A stretch of 64,000 nucleotides of DNA, taken from Psychrobacter okhotskensis (GTDB taxonomy: Bacteria; Pseudomonadota; Gammaproteobacteria; Pseudomonadales; Moraxellaceae). The position numbers were made by a program, and so were the translations under genes. The stretch's first letter is position 1; each line of letters begins with the position of its first letter. The DNA lies in NCBI RefSeq assembly GCF_013248965.1, contig NZ_JABRVQ010000007.1:62001-126000 (forward strand), read 5' to 3'. Below the pieces are notes generated by a model. That model worked only from the letters and a program-made list of their open reading frames with translations. It did no database searches and was not told the DNA's origin. Positions 47,560 to 56,555 of the stretch are shown piece after piece.

Positions 47560-49848
47560 TTAAAAGTCGAAAGTCGCTGATACTTTTAGGGCAGTAGGCT
47601 CACTGGCATTTAAATACCCAGCACCCGCATAACCACCCACTGATTGCCAATAGTCCTCTCCTGTCACGTTAGTAACCACGCCTTTTAGCGTCACGTCTTG
47701 TCCAGCAAGCATGGTTTTGTAGCGAGCACCTAGATCTAGCGTGGTATAACCGTCGACTTTTAAGCTATTGGCGGCATCGGCATAACGTGCGCCTGTGTGA
47801 ATGATATCACCGGTCACCGTCAATCCTTCAACTGCTGCCAAATCATATTCTAGGTTGACGTTGCTTTGTAGCGTTGGCAGTCCGATGACTCGGTTGCCGT
47901 CTAACGTCACATCGCCTGTGTCTTTTTGCTCAGCATTTAAGTAAGTAACACCAGCATTGAAGCGCATGTTTTCGCTCGGGCTACCAAATACAGTTAATTC
48001 CACCCCTTGATGGCGATTTTCTCCAGCAGCGGTAAACGTGTTTGAGTCATTGATATAAGCACGCGGCTCATCAGTGCGGAATATCGCCAAACTACTGCCG
48101 ATCAGACCATTGTCATACTTAACGCCAACCTCAGTTTGCTCACTCACATAAGGGTCTAAATCTTGACCACCATTGGTGACAGCACCGCTACTATTAGTCA
48201 GAGGTGCCCTTGCGCCTGGCGCTAGGCTTTCGATATAGTTACCATAAACAGACCAGTCCATGCTCGGTTGATAGACGATACCGATACTTGGTGTCCACTC
48301 ACTTTTATCGTAATCAGCAGTTTGTACTTGATTATTAGGATCATAGCTGGTGGTTTTTATATTCTGATGACGCACGCCTAAGGTAGTTTTTAATTTGTCA
48401 TCGAACAGTGATACGGTGTCAGCTAGCGCAAAGCTTTGGAATTGCTTCTCGTTGGTTAGTTTTGGATCGTCTAAGTTACCACCGAAGATTGCTGTGCTTG
48501 TAAAAGGGACCTCAGCGTAGTCGGTAGGATGGTACAAATTGGTCCTGGGTTGATTACCAAAATCATAGGCGAACGCCCCTTTTTCTTCTTGGTCATAGAG
48601 ATCCGCTGCTAGTACCCAATTATGAGCCACTTCACCTGTTTGCCATTTACCACGCAGACCGAGCTCAGCACTTTGTACCAAATCTTTTCTAGAATTATCA
48701 AAGCGATAAAACGTACCTGCACCATCAACATTGTTGACGGTTAGATTGGCCAGTGAGTTTTCTTCCTCACCACTTCGCACACCGTAAGCACCATAAGCGG
48801 TAATATTATCAGTAAAATCATATTCTCCTCGAATGGTACCAAAGACATCTTCTTCATCTGAATACGTCCAAGGCTGCGCCCAATTCTTTGAGCCGTCTGG
48901 TGCTTTTGGTACTCTAGAAACACCAGCAAGTGTGACACTAGGACGAGTCTCTGTCAGTTTGTTGTCTTGCCAGCCCAAATCTGCTGACAGTCGATACTGA
49001 TCGCCTCTATAATCTAATCCCAACGCTGCCAGACCCAGTGTTGAGGATTCATCATCAATCGCGCTGTCGCCATCTTGATAAGCGGCATTAAAGCGAACGC
49101 CAAACGCATCATCAGTACCAAAGCGATCACTGAGGTCTACGGCAACTTTGCCTTGATCGCCCTGACCATAACCGAGTGTCACCTTACGTAGCGGGTCATT
49201 GCCAGCTCGTTTGGGCAGCAGGTTAATCGTACCACCAGCGTTACCACCACTGGGTGCTGCACCATTGAGCATGGCGGATGCCCCGCGCTGAACCTCAACG
49301 CGCTCAAACAATTCAGTAGCGATATATTGCCTTGGTAATATGCCGTATAGACCGTTATACATGGTGTCATCAGAAGTTGTGACAAAGCCGCGCATAAAGT
49401 ACGCTTCTTGAAAGTTGCCAAAGCCTCTAGCGACACGAACAGTCGGGTCTTTTTTGAGCAGGTCGCCCACACTTTGGGCTTGTTGATTGCCGATATACTC
49501 ATTGGTATATGAGGTAGTGGAGAACGGCGTGTCCATGATGTCTTGGTTGCCCAAGATTCCGACACGGCTTCCTGTCGCTACTTGACCACCTTCATAGGCA
49601 TCTGGCAAGCCATCGGCTGATGCATCAGCACTACTGGTCACGACAATCTCATCGAGTACCACGCTTGGGGTATCGGATTGAGCGTCAGCATTTAAATCTG
49701 TTTGTGCCCACGCAGCTTGACTTGCACCCAGTAATATTACCGATGTAGACAGACAAGATGAGCACAGCGATTTTAGTAAAAACGGATGGTGAGAGATACT
49801 CAAAAGATTAGGGCGAAATAAAGCGGAGTATAAGCGAGACAGTTGCAT
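47560..49848 (-). CDS. TonB-dependent siderophore receptor
   Basis: This 762-residue outer-membrane receptor has a long N-terminal signal region ending near GASQAAWAQ. The plug domain has SVVLDEIVVTSSAD (TonB box region), QSVGDLLKKDPTVRVARGF, EAYFMRGFVTTSDDTMYNGL and EVQRGASAMLNGAAPSGGNA. The barrel ends LKVSATFDF with C-terminal Phe. I chose the ATG at 49848, with GGAAA 8 bp upstream; the earlier in-frame ATG at 49929 would place the Fur box inside the gene. An ABC exporter gene follows. The ligand is unknown. Confidence 0.92.
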   Translation of the reverse strand: MQLSRLYSALFRPNLLSISHHPFLLKSLCSSCLSTSVILLGASQAAWAQTDLNADAQSDTPSVVLDEIVVTSSADASADGLPDAYEGGQVATGSRVGILGNQDIMDTPFSTTSYTNEYIGNQQAQSVGDLLKKDPTVRVARGFGNFQEAYFMRGFVTTSDDTMYNGLYGILPRQYIATELFERVEVQRGASAMLNGAAPSGGNAGGTINLLPKRAGNDPLRKVTLGYGQGDQGKVAVDLSDRFGTDDAFGVRFNAAYQDGDSAIDDESSTLGLAALGLDYRGDQYRLSADLGWQDNKLTETRPSVTLAGVSRVPKAPDGSKNWAQPWTYSDEEDVFGTIRGEYDFTDNITAYGAYGVRSGEEENSLANLTVNNVDGAGTFYRFDNSRKDLVQSAELGLRGKWQTGEVAHNWVLAADLYDQEEKGAFAYDFGNQPRTNLYHPTDYAEVPFTSTAIFGGNLDDPKLTNEKQFQSFALADTVSLFDDKLKTTLGVRHQNIKTTSYDPNNQVQTADYDKSEWTPSIGIVYQPSMDWSVYGNYIESLAPGARAPLTNSSGAVTNGGQDLDPYVSEQTEVGVKYDNGLIGSSLAIFRTDEPRAYINDSNTFTAAGENRHQGVELTVFGSPSENMRFNAGVTYLNAEQKDTGDVTLDGNRVIGLPTLQSNVNLEYDLAAVEGLTVTGDIIHTGARYADAANSLKVDGYTTLDLGARYKTMLAGQDVTLKGVVTNVTGEDYWQSVGGYAGAGYLNASEPTALKVSATFDF

Positions 49849-49880
49849 GAATATTTCCAGCACATAGATTAAATGCTTAT

Positions 49881-49899
49881 TATAATGATAATCATTTTC
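49881..49899. promoter_or_regulatory. Fur box of the second TonB receptor
   Basis: TATAATGATAATCATTTTC matches the Fur consensus in 17 of 19 bases and lies 33 bp before the receptor ATG. The rest of the gap to 50172 contains nothing I can name, apart from a short ATAAAAA/TTTTTAT hairpin near 50130. Confidence 0.88.
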
Positions 49900-50172
49900 A
49901 TTACAATGTATTACTGGATTAAATCTCAATATATTTTTATCGTGTTAAGTGTACGTTTTTGTTAGGCAAAGTAGTAAGTCGTCTAAAGTTGGTCAGTCGC
50001 GCTATGTTGATTAGTTACGCTATGACAGCAGCAACGATTGTTATTAGCTCAATTTAGCAGTCAGCACAAGTGGTTGATAAGTGGCTAAATACTTTCTATC
50101 TATAATTAAACATCTGCTATTCATAAAAAGGCGCTTTTTATAAAGACATGCTACTTATAAAAAAGATAGTGA

Positions 50173-51326
50173 TTACTGCGCACGCCAATAGACTTTGATA
50201 ACCATGTCCTGACTTGATAGACCCAGTGTTGATTTTAATTGCTGTCGTAATGCTTTGATATCCGCTGCTTCCTGAGCGGTCCATACTTTGTCAATTTTGA
50301 GAGGCAGTTTCGCAAATTGTGTATTTAATAATGCCATTATTTGCTCAGTAATATCAGTCGTTGGGGTATTAATCAGATGGCACAAATTGTCTTGCAAAAA
50401 ATGTGCATTATGGCGCAGTTGATGATTGAGCGTTAGCGTGTGTAAATAACGGATGTCCTCTGGATCATTAGTTATGGCAATGATTAGAGGTGGCAACGGG
50501 TTCTACCAGTTTTCTAATAGATTGGCCACCGTCGGCAGAGAGGTTTCATCACAGATGAGTAAGCACTGACCCTCGCTGAGATGTTCTGTCTTCTCTGGAT
50601 ATTCACGCACTGTTTTGATTTGCACGCCACAGTCAAGCGCGCGAGCCTAGTTACCTCCTACTGTATCGCCACGAATGTAGACGTCTATCCACGCTAGGAC
50701 GGACGAGTTGCTCGAATTTTGCCATACTTTTCGCAAGGTATAATAGCGCTGTAAAGGTTTGTCGCTATCTTTTGAATGGTTTCTTGAATGGTCTTTTGAA
50801 TGATTTTTCTGGGCGGATAAGCCGTCTGAATCTAGCTCAAACAGATAAGCGTAACCGGGGTGAGAGAGTGGCGTATTATCAGGCGCGGTTACTACTAATC
50901 GATACATATTGGGGCTGGCGTAGTAGCCATTGATGACAGTAAAACGCTGTTCTTGAAGCTTGATCGTACGCTTGCCAAGCTTATTGGCAGAGGTTTGCAA
51001 TAGCGTTATATATTGCTCTTGTAGCGTCATCGACTCACTAATCGGCGTCGTAAAATTGATAAAATATTGACTGCTGAGAGTAGTGGTATTTGCTAAAGCA
51101 CCGTTGTTATGATTGGTGGTTGTGACATCCATTAATATCCCACATCCGTATATAGCTCTTTTATCGAGGCGATATCATGCTCACTCACTGTCGTGCTAGT
51201 AAAGGCATTGATAAACATAGCGAGTTCATCTTGATGCTCTTCATTGACATGACTCATAAACTGATCTTTGTCAGCCATGTCTAACGGTGTTTTATCGATA
51301 TCGTACTGAGCAAGTGGTTGAGCCAT
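50173..51326 (-). pseudogene. broken DUF2470/siderophore-interacting protein fusion gene
   Basis: Read as one gene this region encodes about 384 residues. The first part (FMSHVNEEHQDELAMFINAF) is the start of a DUF2470 domain. Its second half (YFINFTTPISESMTLQEQ) lies in the next frame, after a -1 frameshift near 51132. An FAD-binding SIP domain follows (QRYYTLRKVWQNSS) and ends CLLICDETSLPTVANLLE, WTAQEAADIKALRQQL, VIKVYWR. It is interrupted by TAG at 50649-50647, where SIP proteins have Trp in a GPASxWA-like motif, and by TAG at 50505-50503. Both can be explained by single base changes (TGG to TAG, CAG to TAG). A low-complexity KNHSKDHSRNHSKD insert lies between domains. At 51132 the arrangement TAATG could instead be a coupled start of a separate gene, but the split DUF2470 domain argues otherwise. 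An intact Fur box lies upstream. Confidence 0.85.
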
Positions 51327-51378
51327 AACATGTCATCCAAGCCAAAAATTCAAATAATCGTTGAACGACATTATATAT

Positions 51379-51397
51379 GTTAATGATAATCATTAAC
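51379..51397. promoter_or_regulatory. Fur box upstream of the broken DUF2470-SIP gene
   Basis: GTTAATGATAATCATTAAC matches the Fur consensus in 17 of 19 bases. It is a perfect palindrome that extends to 33 bp (51372-51404) including flanking TATATAT arms. It lies 53 bp before the ATG at 51326. Confidence 0.88.
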
Positions 51398-51571
51398 ATA
51401 TATATTACGCTAATAATCCTGTTTATCGATTTACTGTCAGTGAAAGTGGCTCATAAATGAAAGGAGGTGGGCATAGATACGGCTGATAATATCAGTTATG
51501 CTATATGACGGTGCTTACTCAAGCAAAGGGCTGGTGTCGACAGTGAAAATAATCAAAACCGAGGGATAGGT

Positions 51572-52012
51572 ATGTCTGCAAGCAAAGAAGAAATCGTCGC
51601 CTTTATGACGGCAGAGTTTCCACAAACCAAATGTAGGGTTGAGGCAGTAGATGATAAGGGTTCGACCTTGTCGCACGAGATAGGTATCAATGAGCTGCGA
51701 CCTGGTGGCACGGTCTCGGGGCCAGTGTTGATGAGTATCGCTGATGTAGCCATTTATGTGGCAATACTGGGAAAAATTGGCATTGTACCGTTGACAGTGA
51801 CAACGAATCTGACCATCAACTTTTTGCGTAAACCTTCAGCAGAAGCACGCATCATCGCTGACTGCACGTTGATGAAAGTAGGGCGCACACTAATCGTGGC
51901 CGAGGTTTCTCTTTATTCAGAAGGCTCTAGCGACTTGGTGGCCCATGTGGTTGGCACTTATTCTGTACCACCAAAACCTAGAGAAAAGACGCAGATAGTT
52001 AATCCACTATAA
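51572..52012 (+). CDS. PaaI-type hotdog thioesterase
   Basis: This 146-residue single hotdog domain protein probably hydrolyses acyl-CoA thioesters. The family segment LRPGGTVSGPVLMSIADVAI contains the central helix and its Asp; TTNLTINFLRKPSAEARI is the following strand pair. The substrate is unknown. It stands alone, converging on the copper ATPase gene with a 22-bp gap. AGGGATAGGT precedes the ATG. Confidence 0.85.
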   Translation: MSASKEEIVAFMTAEFPQTKCRVEAVDDKGSTLSHEIGINELRPGGTVSGPVLMSIADVAIYVAILGKIGIVPLTVTTNLTINFLRKPSAEARIIADCTLMKVGRTLIVAEVSLYSEGSSDLVAHVVGTYSVPPKPREKTQIVNPL

Positions 52013-52034
52013 ATTAGATGACGTTATCAATTTT

Positions 52035-54686
52035 CTATAGCTGCAAACGACGTAATCTAAGTGCATTACCAATGACGGACACTGACGATAAGCTCATGGC
52101 TGCTGCCGCTATCATCGGGCTCAGCAGTAGTCCAAAAGTCGGATACAGTAAACCTGCGGCAATCGGTATGCCAATGGCGTTATAGATAAAAGCAAAGAAT
52201 AGGTTTTGTCTGATATTACGCATAGTCGCATGGCTAAGCTTATAAGCTTTGGCAATCCCCATCAGATCCCCTTTGACGAGAGTAATGCTCGCGCTTTCCA
52301 TCGCCACATCGGTACCAGTACCCATAGCGATACCGACATTCGCTTGCGCCAAGGCAGGGGCGTCATTGATACCGTCTCCTGCCATCGCCACCATTTTACC
52401 GCTGTCTTGCATCTCTTTAACGATGCGGTTTTTATCCTCTGGTGAGACATCGGCATGGACGTCATCAATGCCTAATTTATTAGCGACCGCTTGCGCCGTT
52501 TTTTCGTTGTCGCCCGTCAGCATCACGACTTTTAGTCCTGCGCTATGTAGCAGTTTTATCGCATCGGCAGTGCTTGGCTTGATTGGGTCAGCCACTGAAA
52601 CTATACCAGCCGCTTTGCCATCTATAGCGACAAACATGACCGTTTCACCGTCCTTTCTACGGACGTCAGCTTTAGTAGACAAATCCTGATCGAAGCTGTT
52701 TAAACTCTCCATAAGCTTTGAGTTGCCGATTGCGACTTGCTTGCCATTGACTAGCGCTTGTACGCCTTCGCCCGTTGTGGAATTAAAATCGCTGGCTTTG
52801 GGAATAGTAAGCGACTTGTCCTTAGCCGCTCTGACGATAGCTTCTGCTAAAGGGTGCTCGCTCGCGCTTTCAACAGCGGCGACAAGCGCTAAAAACTCAT
52901 CTTCGTCTTGACCTAATAACGCATCGATGGCCGTTAATTCGGGTTTACCAGCAGTTAGCGTGCCTGTTTTGTCAACGACAATGGTGTCAACTTTTTCCAT
53001 ACTCTCAAGCGCTTCAGCGTTTTTGATGAGTACGCCATTTTGTGCGCCTTTCCCCGTGCCAACCATAATGGACATTGGGGTCGCCAATCCTAGCGCGCAG
53101 GGACAAGCAATAATCAATACGGCAATCGCGTTAACAATAGCAAACGCCATCGCGGGAGTAGGTCCAAAAATCGCCCAAACGATAAAGGTGATGACTGAGC
53201 AGATAAGCACAATCGGCACGAACCAACCAGCGACTTGATCGACTATTTTTTGTATTGGTGCGCGACTACGCTGAGCTTCAGCCACCATTTGTACGATTTT
53301 GGACAAAACCGTATCATCGCCGACATTGACCGCTTCGATTAATAAGGTACCAGTGCCGTTGACGGTGCCGCCAGTAACCGTATCGCCTGTGACTTTCGCG
53401 ACCGCCAGTGGCTCACCAGTGACCATCGATTCGTCAACATTACTATTACCTTCAATGACCGTGCCATCTACGGGGAGTTTTTCACCGGGTTTGACGCGCA
53501 ACTTATCGCCACTGATGACTTCTTCTAGAGGGACTTCTACTTCAGCACCACTTTCATCGACTCGTCTGGCTGTTGGTGGTGCCAGCTCAAGTAATGCTCG
53601 AATCGCGCCTGACGTTTGACTTCTGGCTTTAAGCTCTAGCACTTGACCTAATAATACTAAGGTAGTGATAACCGCAGCGGCTTCGTAATAGACGCCAACT
53701 TGACCCGCTGAGTCTCTAAAGCTGTCTGGGAAAATATCAGGAAAGAAAGTCGCCACAATACTAAAGCCATAGGCCGCACCAACCCCTATAGCGATTAAGG
53801 TAAACATATTGAGATTACGGCTTTTTATCGATTGCCAACCGCGTACGAAGAAAGGCGCTGCACCCCAAACGACAACAGGAGTGGCTAGCGCGAGCTGTAT
53901 CCACTGCGCGACTTGCGAGGAGATATCGTATTGACCAATAGTCCTCAGATCTACCCCGACCATATCGCTCATGGCGTATAAGAATAGTGGGATAGTCAGT
54001 ACGGTACAGATCCAAAACCGACGGCTCATGTCATCGAGCTCTGAGGTATCCTCTTCACCGATAGTAATCGTCTCGGGTTCTAACGCCATACCGCATATGG
54101 GACAGCCGCTATTTTCGATGTCTCTGACTTCAGGGTGCATGGGACAGGTATACACCGTGCCCTCATAATCGGTGGGTACTTTGTCGTACTTGCCGCCTTT
54201 GACAGATTTTACTTCGCTGTTATTAGATGCTGTATGGCTTCCATGACAGTGTGCATGACTGTCTTCATTGTCTTTGGCGTCAGTGACCTTTTTAACAATT
54301 TCGTCTTCAGGCTGAAGGAACATGCCACATATCGGGCAGTCACTTTTTTCAGCATCTCTAACTTCCGGATGCATTGGGCAAATATAGACCGTACCTTTAT
54401 AACCAGCAGGTACTTTGTCATACTGTCCGCCTTTCATAGGCTTTACTGTAGCACTCTTATTGCTAGTATCTGCTCCATGACCATGCGCGTGAGTGCCTTC
54501 ATTGTCATTGGTAGTATCGACTGTGTCTGTAGGTTTGAGAGCCATGCCGCATATTGGACAGCCACTATCCTCAACCTCTCTGACTTCAGGATGCATAGGA
54601 CAAGTATAGATTGTGCCACTATATCCAGCAGGTACTTTGTCGTACTGTTTGCCTTTTATAGATTTAGTATCATCAATATGTTTCAT
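52035..54686 (-). CDS. copA: copper-exporting P1B-type ATPase with three N-terminal CPMHP metal-binding domains
   Basis: This 883-residue inner-membrane pump should export Cu(I). The catalytic core has the transmembrane CPC motif ([12 protein letters not shown], about residue 530), phosphorylation site [25 protein letters not shown] and [11 protein letters not shown]. Instead of CxxC ferredoxin-like domains the N-terminus has three tandem copies of the heavy-metal-binding motif YTCPMHPEV...CPICGM (about residues 27-48, 108-129 and 195-216), separated by His- and Lys-rich linkers each containing YDKVP. I chose the ATG at 54686, 7 bp after AGGAG. It ends the copper series and overlaps the small ORF before it. 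Confidence 0.93.
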   Translation of the reverse strand: MKHIDDTKSIKGKQYDKVPAGYSGTIYTCPMHPEVREVEDSGCPICGMALKPTDTVDTTNDNEGTHAHGHGADTSNKSATVKPMKGGQYDKVPAGYKGTVYICPMHPEVRDAEKSDCPICGMFLQPEDEIVKKVTDAKDNEDSHAHCHGSHTASNNSEVKSVKGGKYDKVPTDYEGTVYTCPMHPEVRDIENSGCPICGMALEPETITIGEEDTSELDDMSRRFWICTVLTIPLFLYAMSDMVGVDLRTIGQYDISSQVAQWIQLALATPVVVWGAAPFFVRGWQSIKSRNLNMFTLIAIGVGAAYGFSIVATFFPDIFPDSFRDSAGQVGVYYEAAAVITTLVLLGQVLELKARSQTSGAIRALLELAPPTARRVDESGAEVEVPLEEVISGDKLRVKPGEKLPVDGTVIEGNSNVDESMVTGEPLAVAKVTGDTVTGGTVNGTGTLLIEAVNVGDDTVLSKIVQMVAEAQRSRAPIQKIVDQVAGWFVPIVLICSVITFIVWAIFGPTPAMAFAIVNAIAVLIIACPCALGLATPMSIMVGTGKGAQNGVLIKNAEALESMEKVDTIVVDKTGTLTAGKPELTAIDALLGQDEDEFLALVAAVESASEHPLAEAIVRAAKDKSLTIPKASDFNSTTGEGVQALVNGKQVAIGNSKLMESLNSFDQDLSTKADVRRKDGETVMFVAIDGKAAGIVSVADPIKPSTADAIKLLHSAGLKVVMLTGDNEKTAQAVANKLGIDDVHADVSPEDKNRIVKEMQDSGKMVAMAGDGINDAPALAQANVGIAMGTGTDVAMESASITLVKGDLMGIAKAYKLSHATMRNIRQNLFFAFIYNAIGIPIAAGLLYPTFGLLLSPMIAAAAMSLSSVSVIGNALRLRRLQL

Positions 54687-54849
54687 AAGACCACTCCTTT
54701 GCCACATTTGAATGTTCAACAGACCCTAATATGGCAAAAAACAGTAGGGTAAATACTAAACAGACAGCCATCATCCACCAACTCATCCCATGCATCATTG
54801 ATCCGTTCATCATTCCATACGTATATCCGTTCATCATACCGTGCATCAT
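54673..54849 (-). CDS. small Met/His-rich single-pass membrane protein
   Basis: This 58-codon frame starts [17 protein letters not shown] and contains one hydrophobic helix ([18 protein letters not shown]), then a short polar tail. Ten of the first 27 residues are Met and two are His, typical of proteins that bind Cu(I). Its stop overlaps the copA ATPase start by 14 bp in another frame, suggesting coupling. An AAGGAG box exists but is 17 bp from the ATG, farther than usual, which lowers confidence. Not recognised as a named family. Confidence 0.6.
   Translation of the reverse strand: MMHGMMNGYTYGMMNGSMMHGMSWWMMAVCLVFTLLFFAILGSVEHSNVAKEWSYETY
54700..54732 (+). repeat. 33-bp dispersed repeat, copy 2
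   Basis: It is identical but for one base to 13543-13575. Here it lies within the small membrane protein gene, where it encodes part of the region after the helix (GSVEHSNVA), directly before the copA ribosome binding site. The minus strand reads GGGTCTGTTGAACATTC, like an insertion-sequence end. Confidence 0.6.
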
Positions 54850-54986
54850 AATAACTATTACAAAGGCTCCTTATGGTTATTTCCTTATTATGAGTAATGA
54901 TATAGCACTGGGGTGTGAACTTATACCTCTTAATGGTTTACTTACTTAACGACACCTAATACGGAATGCTCAAAATTTATGACTAT

Positions 54987-55451
54987 TTACTCAAGCTCTT
55001 CAATAAGCTGCTGCATCTCACCAATTTCACGCTTTTGCGCCTCGATAATGTCATCAGCCAACTGACGCACGCGTGGATCTTCGATATCAGCACGACTACT
55101 GGTCAAAATAGCAATGGAATGATGCGGAATCATCGCTTGCATCCAGTCTACTTGGTCGACAGTTTGCTGCGAGCGCACGCCCCATAAACCAAAGGCAAAT
55201 AATACGACGCTAACCCCATAAACCATCAAGTTTATCTTGGTTTTTTTATACATATTGGTCATAAATGCCAGCATAATAATGGCCATTATCGCACCCATAT
55301 ACAACGCCATGTAAGCACGGGTCTCACTAAAGTAGATATGATCCCATTGATACGTATTAAAATACATCATGATAAACATCACGACGGTAGAGGTTAAAAT
55401 CATCAACGTAAACTTTATATATGGATTCATCTGATGCTGATTATTATTCAT
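54987..55451 (-). CDS. DUF305 membrane protein
   Basis: This 154-residue protein has about three membrane segments (FTLMILTSTVVMFIMMYF; MALYMGAIMAIIMLAFMTNM; LMVYGVSVVLFAFGLWG) followed by a DUF305-type helical domain with MIPHHSIAI, RVRQLADDIIEAQKREIGEM. The MxxHH and EM residues are the conserved potential copper ligands of this family. Such proteins accompany copper resistance genes. It lies between copB and the small Met-rich gene on the same strand. Confidence 0.85.
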   Translation of the reverse strand: MNNNQHQMNPYIKFTLMILTSTVVMFIMMYFNTYQWDHIYFSETRAYMALYMGAIMAIIMLAFMTNMYKKTKINLMVYGVSVVLFAFGLWGVRSQQTVDQVDWMQAMIPHHSIAILTSSRADIEDPRVRQLADDIIEAQKREIGEMQQLIEELE

Positions 55452-55531
55452 ATTTATTCCTTATAAAAATAAAAGTATCCTAATAGCCATTTTATACACT
55501 TACCATCTACAGTCTCAAAAGCAATCTATCT

Positions 55532-56530
55532 TTAAAACCAAAACATCAGACCAGCGGTCACACTACTAGAATCAACCGCTTGGTTTTGTTGACGTCGTAG
55601 ATCTCGTGCATCTCCTAGAGCCGACTCATAACTAAAGCCAACATAAGGAGATAGCTGACGATTTAGGGTCTCATAAGTGAGCCTAACTTCAGTCTCAAAT
55701 TCGTTAAATCCTTTAGTAATACCGTTATCGGTATCTTCTTTGCTAAAGGCGGTCAGCTCTATTTCTGGTATCACGACCCAATGCTGATCTAAACGCCACT
55801 CGTATGCTGTGCCTAAGTCCAGACGAACTTGACCGTCGGTATATAAATAAGCTCTCGCATCCGTTTCGACAAAGTAGGGCGCTGTACCTACAATACCTGC
55901 CATGACTGCGGATTTGTCGTTTTGGGTATCATAAGCAATACCCGCTTCGCCATTCCAAAAGATACCGAGCGGCTTCCAGTAAGCGAGTGAGGTTAGGCTG
56001 TCGATTTCTTTGTCGTCTTTGGTTTGCGCGCTGCCTTCAGTGCGGAGAGTGATACGGTTACTGTCAGTACCGTACCAGCCTTCAGCTTCAAAATTGATTT
56101 GATCCTCATCGAACTGGTAGCCCAGCTTGTCTACGGATACGCCCCATAACGGCATACTACCCATCATCATAGGTTTGCCAAATTCTCCGTAGCCTACGCC
56201 ATTTGAGTAATCTGGACTGCGAGCATCGACTGGCGCCGCGCCGCCTTGCATACCTGACATATCCATACTGCCATGATCCATACCCAACATATCCATGCTG
56301 CTGTGATCCATATCTGACATATCACCCGACATATCCATACTGCTATGATCCATATCTGACATATCACCTGACATATCCATGCCGCTATGATCCATATTCG
56401 ACATATCACCTGACATGTCCATGCTGCTATGATCCATATTCGACATGTCAGCAGCGTTTGCTAAAGGTGACAGGAGTAGTAGCAAAGATGACACTCCAAT
56501 GAATGGCAGACTGCTCTTGATTGTTTTCAT
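55532..56530 (-). CDS. copB: copper resistance protein B (outer membrane)
   Basis: This 332-residue CopB/PcoB protein has a signal peptide (SPLANA), a Met/His/Asp-rich copper-binding region with about four 14-residue repeats of the type MDHSSMDMSGDMSD (residues about 28-97), and a C-terminal outer-membrane beta-barrel (FEAEGWYGTDSNRITLRTEG; AYEWRLDQHWVVIPEIEL) ending GLMFWF. It partners the periplasmic oxidase encoded just upstream (gap 25 bp). Confidence 0.93.
   Translation of the reverse strand: MKTIKSSLPFIGVSSLLLLLSPLANAADMSNMDHSSMDMSGDMSNMDHSGMDMSGDMSDMDHSSMDMSGDMSDMDHSSMDMLGMDHGSMDMSGMQGGAAPVDARSPDYSNGVGYGEFGKPMMMGSMPLWGVSVDKLGYQFDEDQINFEAEGWYGTDSNRITLRTEGSAQTKDDKEIDSLTSLAYWKPLGIFWNGEAGIAYDTQNDKSAVMAGIVGTAPYFVETDARAYLYTDGQVRLDLGTAYEWRLDQHWVVIPEIELTAFSKEDTDNGITKGFNEFETEVRLTYETLNRQLSPYVGFSYESALGDARDLRRQQNQAVDSSSVTAGLMFWF
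56240..56446 (-). repeat. 42-bp tandem repeats coding for the Met-rich region of CopB
   Basis: About four diverged 42-bp units encode MDHSSMDM-type repeats; the last is shortened (LGMDHGSMDMSGM). In-frame variation in number would alter the metal-binding length. This is a coding repeat, not a CRISPR array: there are no unique spacers. Confidence 0.85.
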
Positions 56531-56555
56531 AATAAGCCTCGTATTCTACAATTCA

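Noticed and set aside
54731..54949. Plus-strand frame with Ile/Pro repeats opposite the small Met-rich gene
   Set aside because: It is the complement of ATGATG-rich coding sequence; no ribosome binding site or family match.
56240..56446. Possible CRISPR-like array
   Set aside because: The units are in-frame coding repeats that adjoin directly, with no unique spacers and no cas genes nearby.
56203..56502. Plus-strand open frame rich in Tyr, Pro and Cys opposite copB
   Set aside because: It is the complement of the CopB Met-rich repeats; the repeat structure keeps several frames open. The minus-strand protein has a signal peptide and family match.
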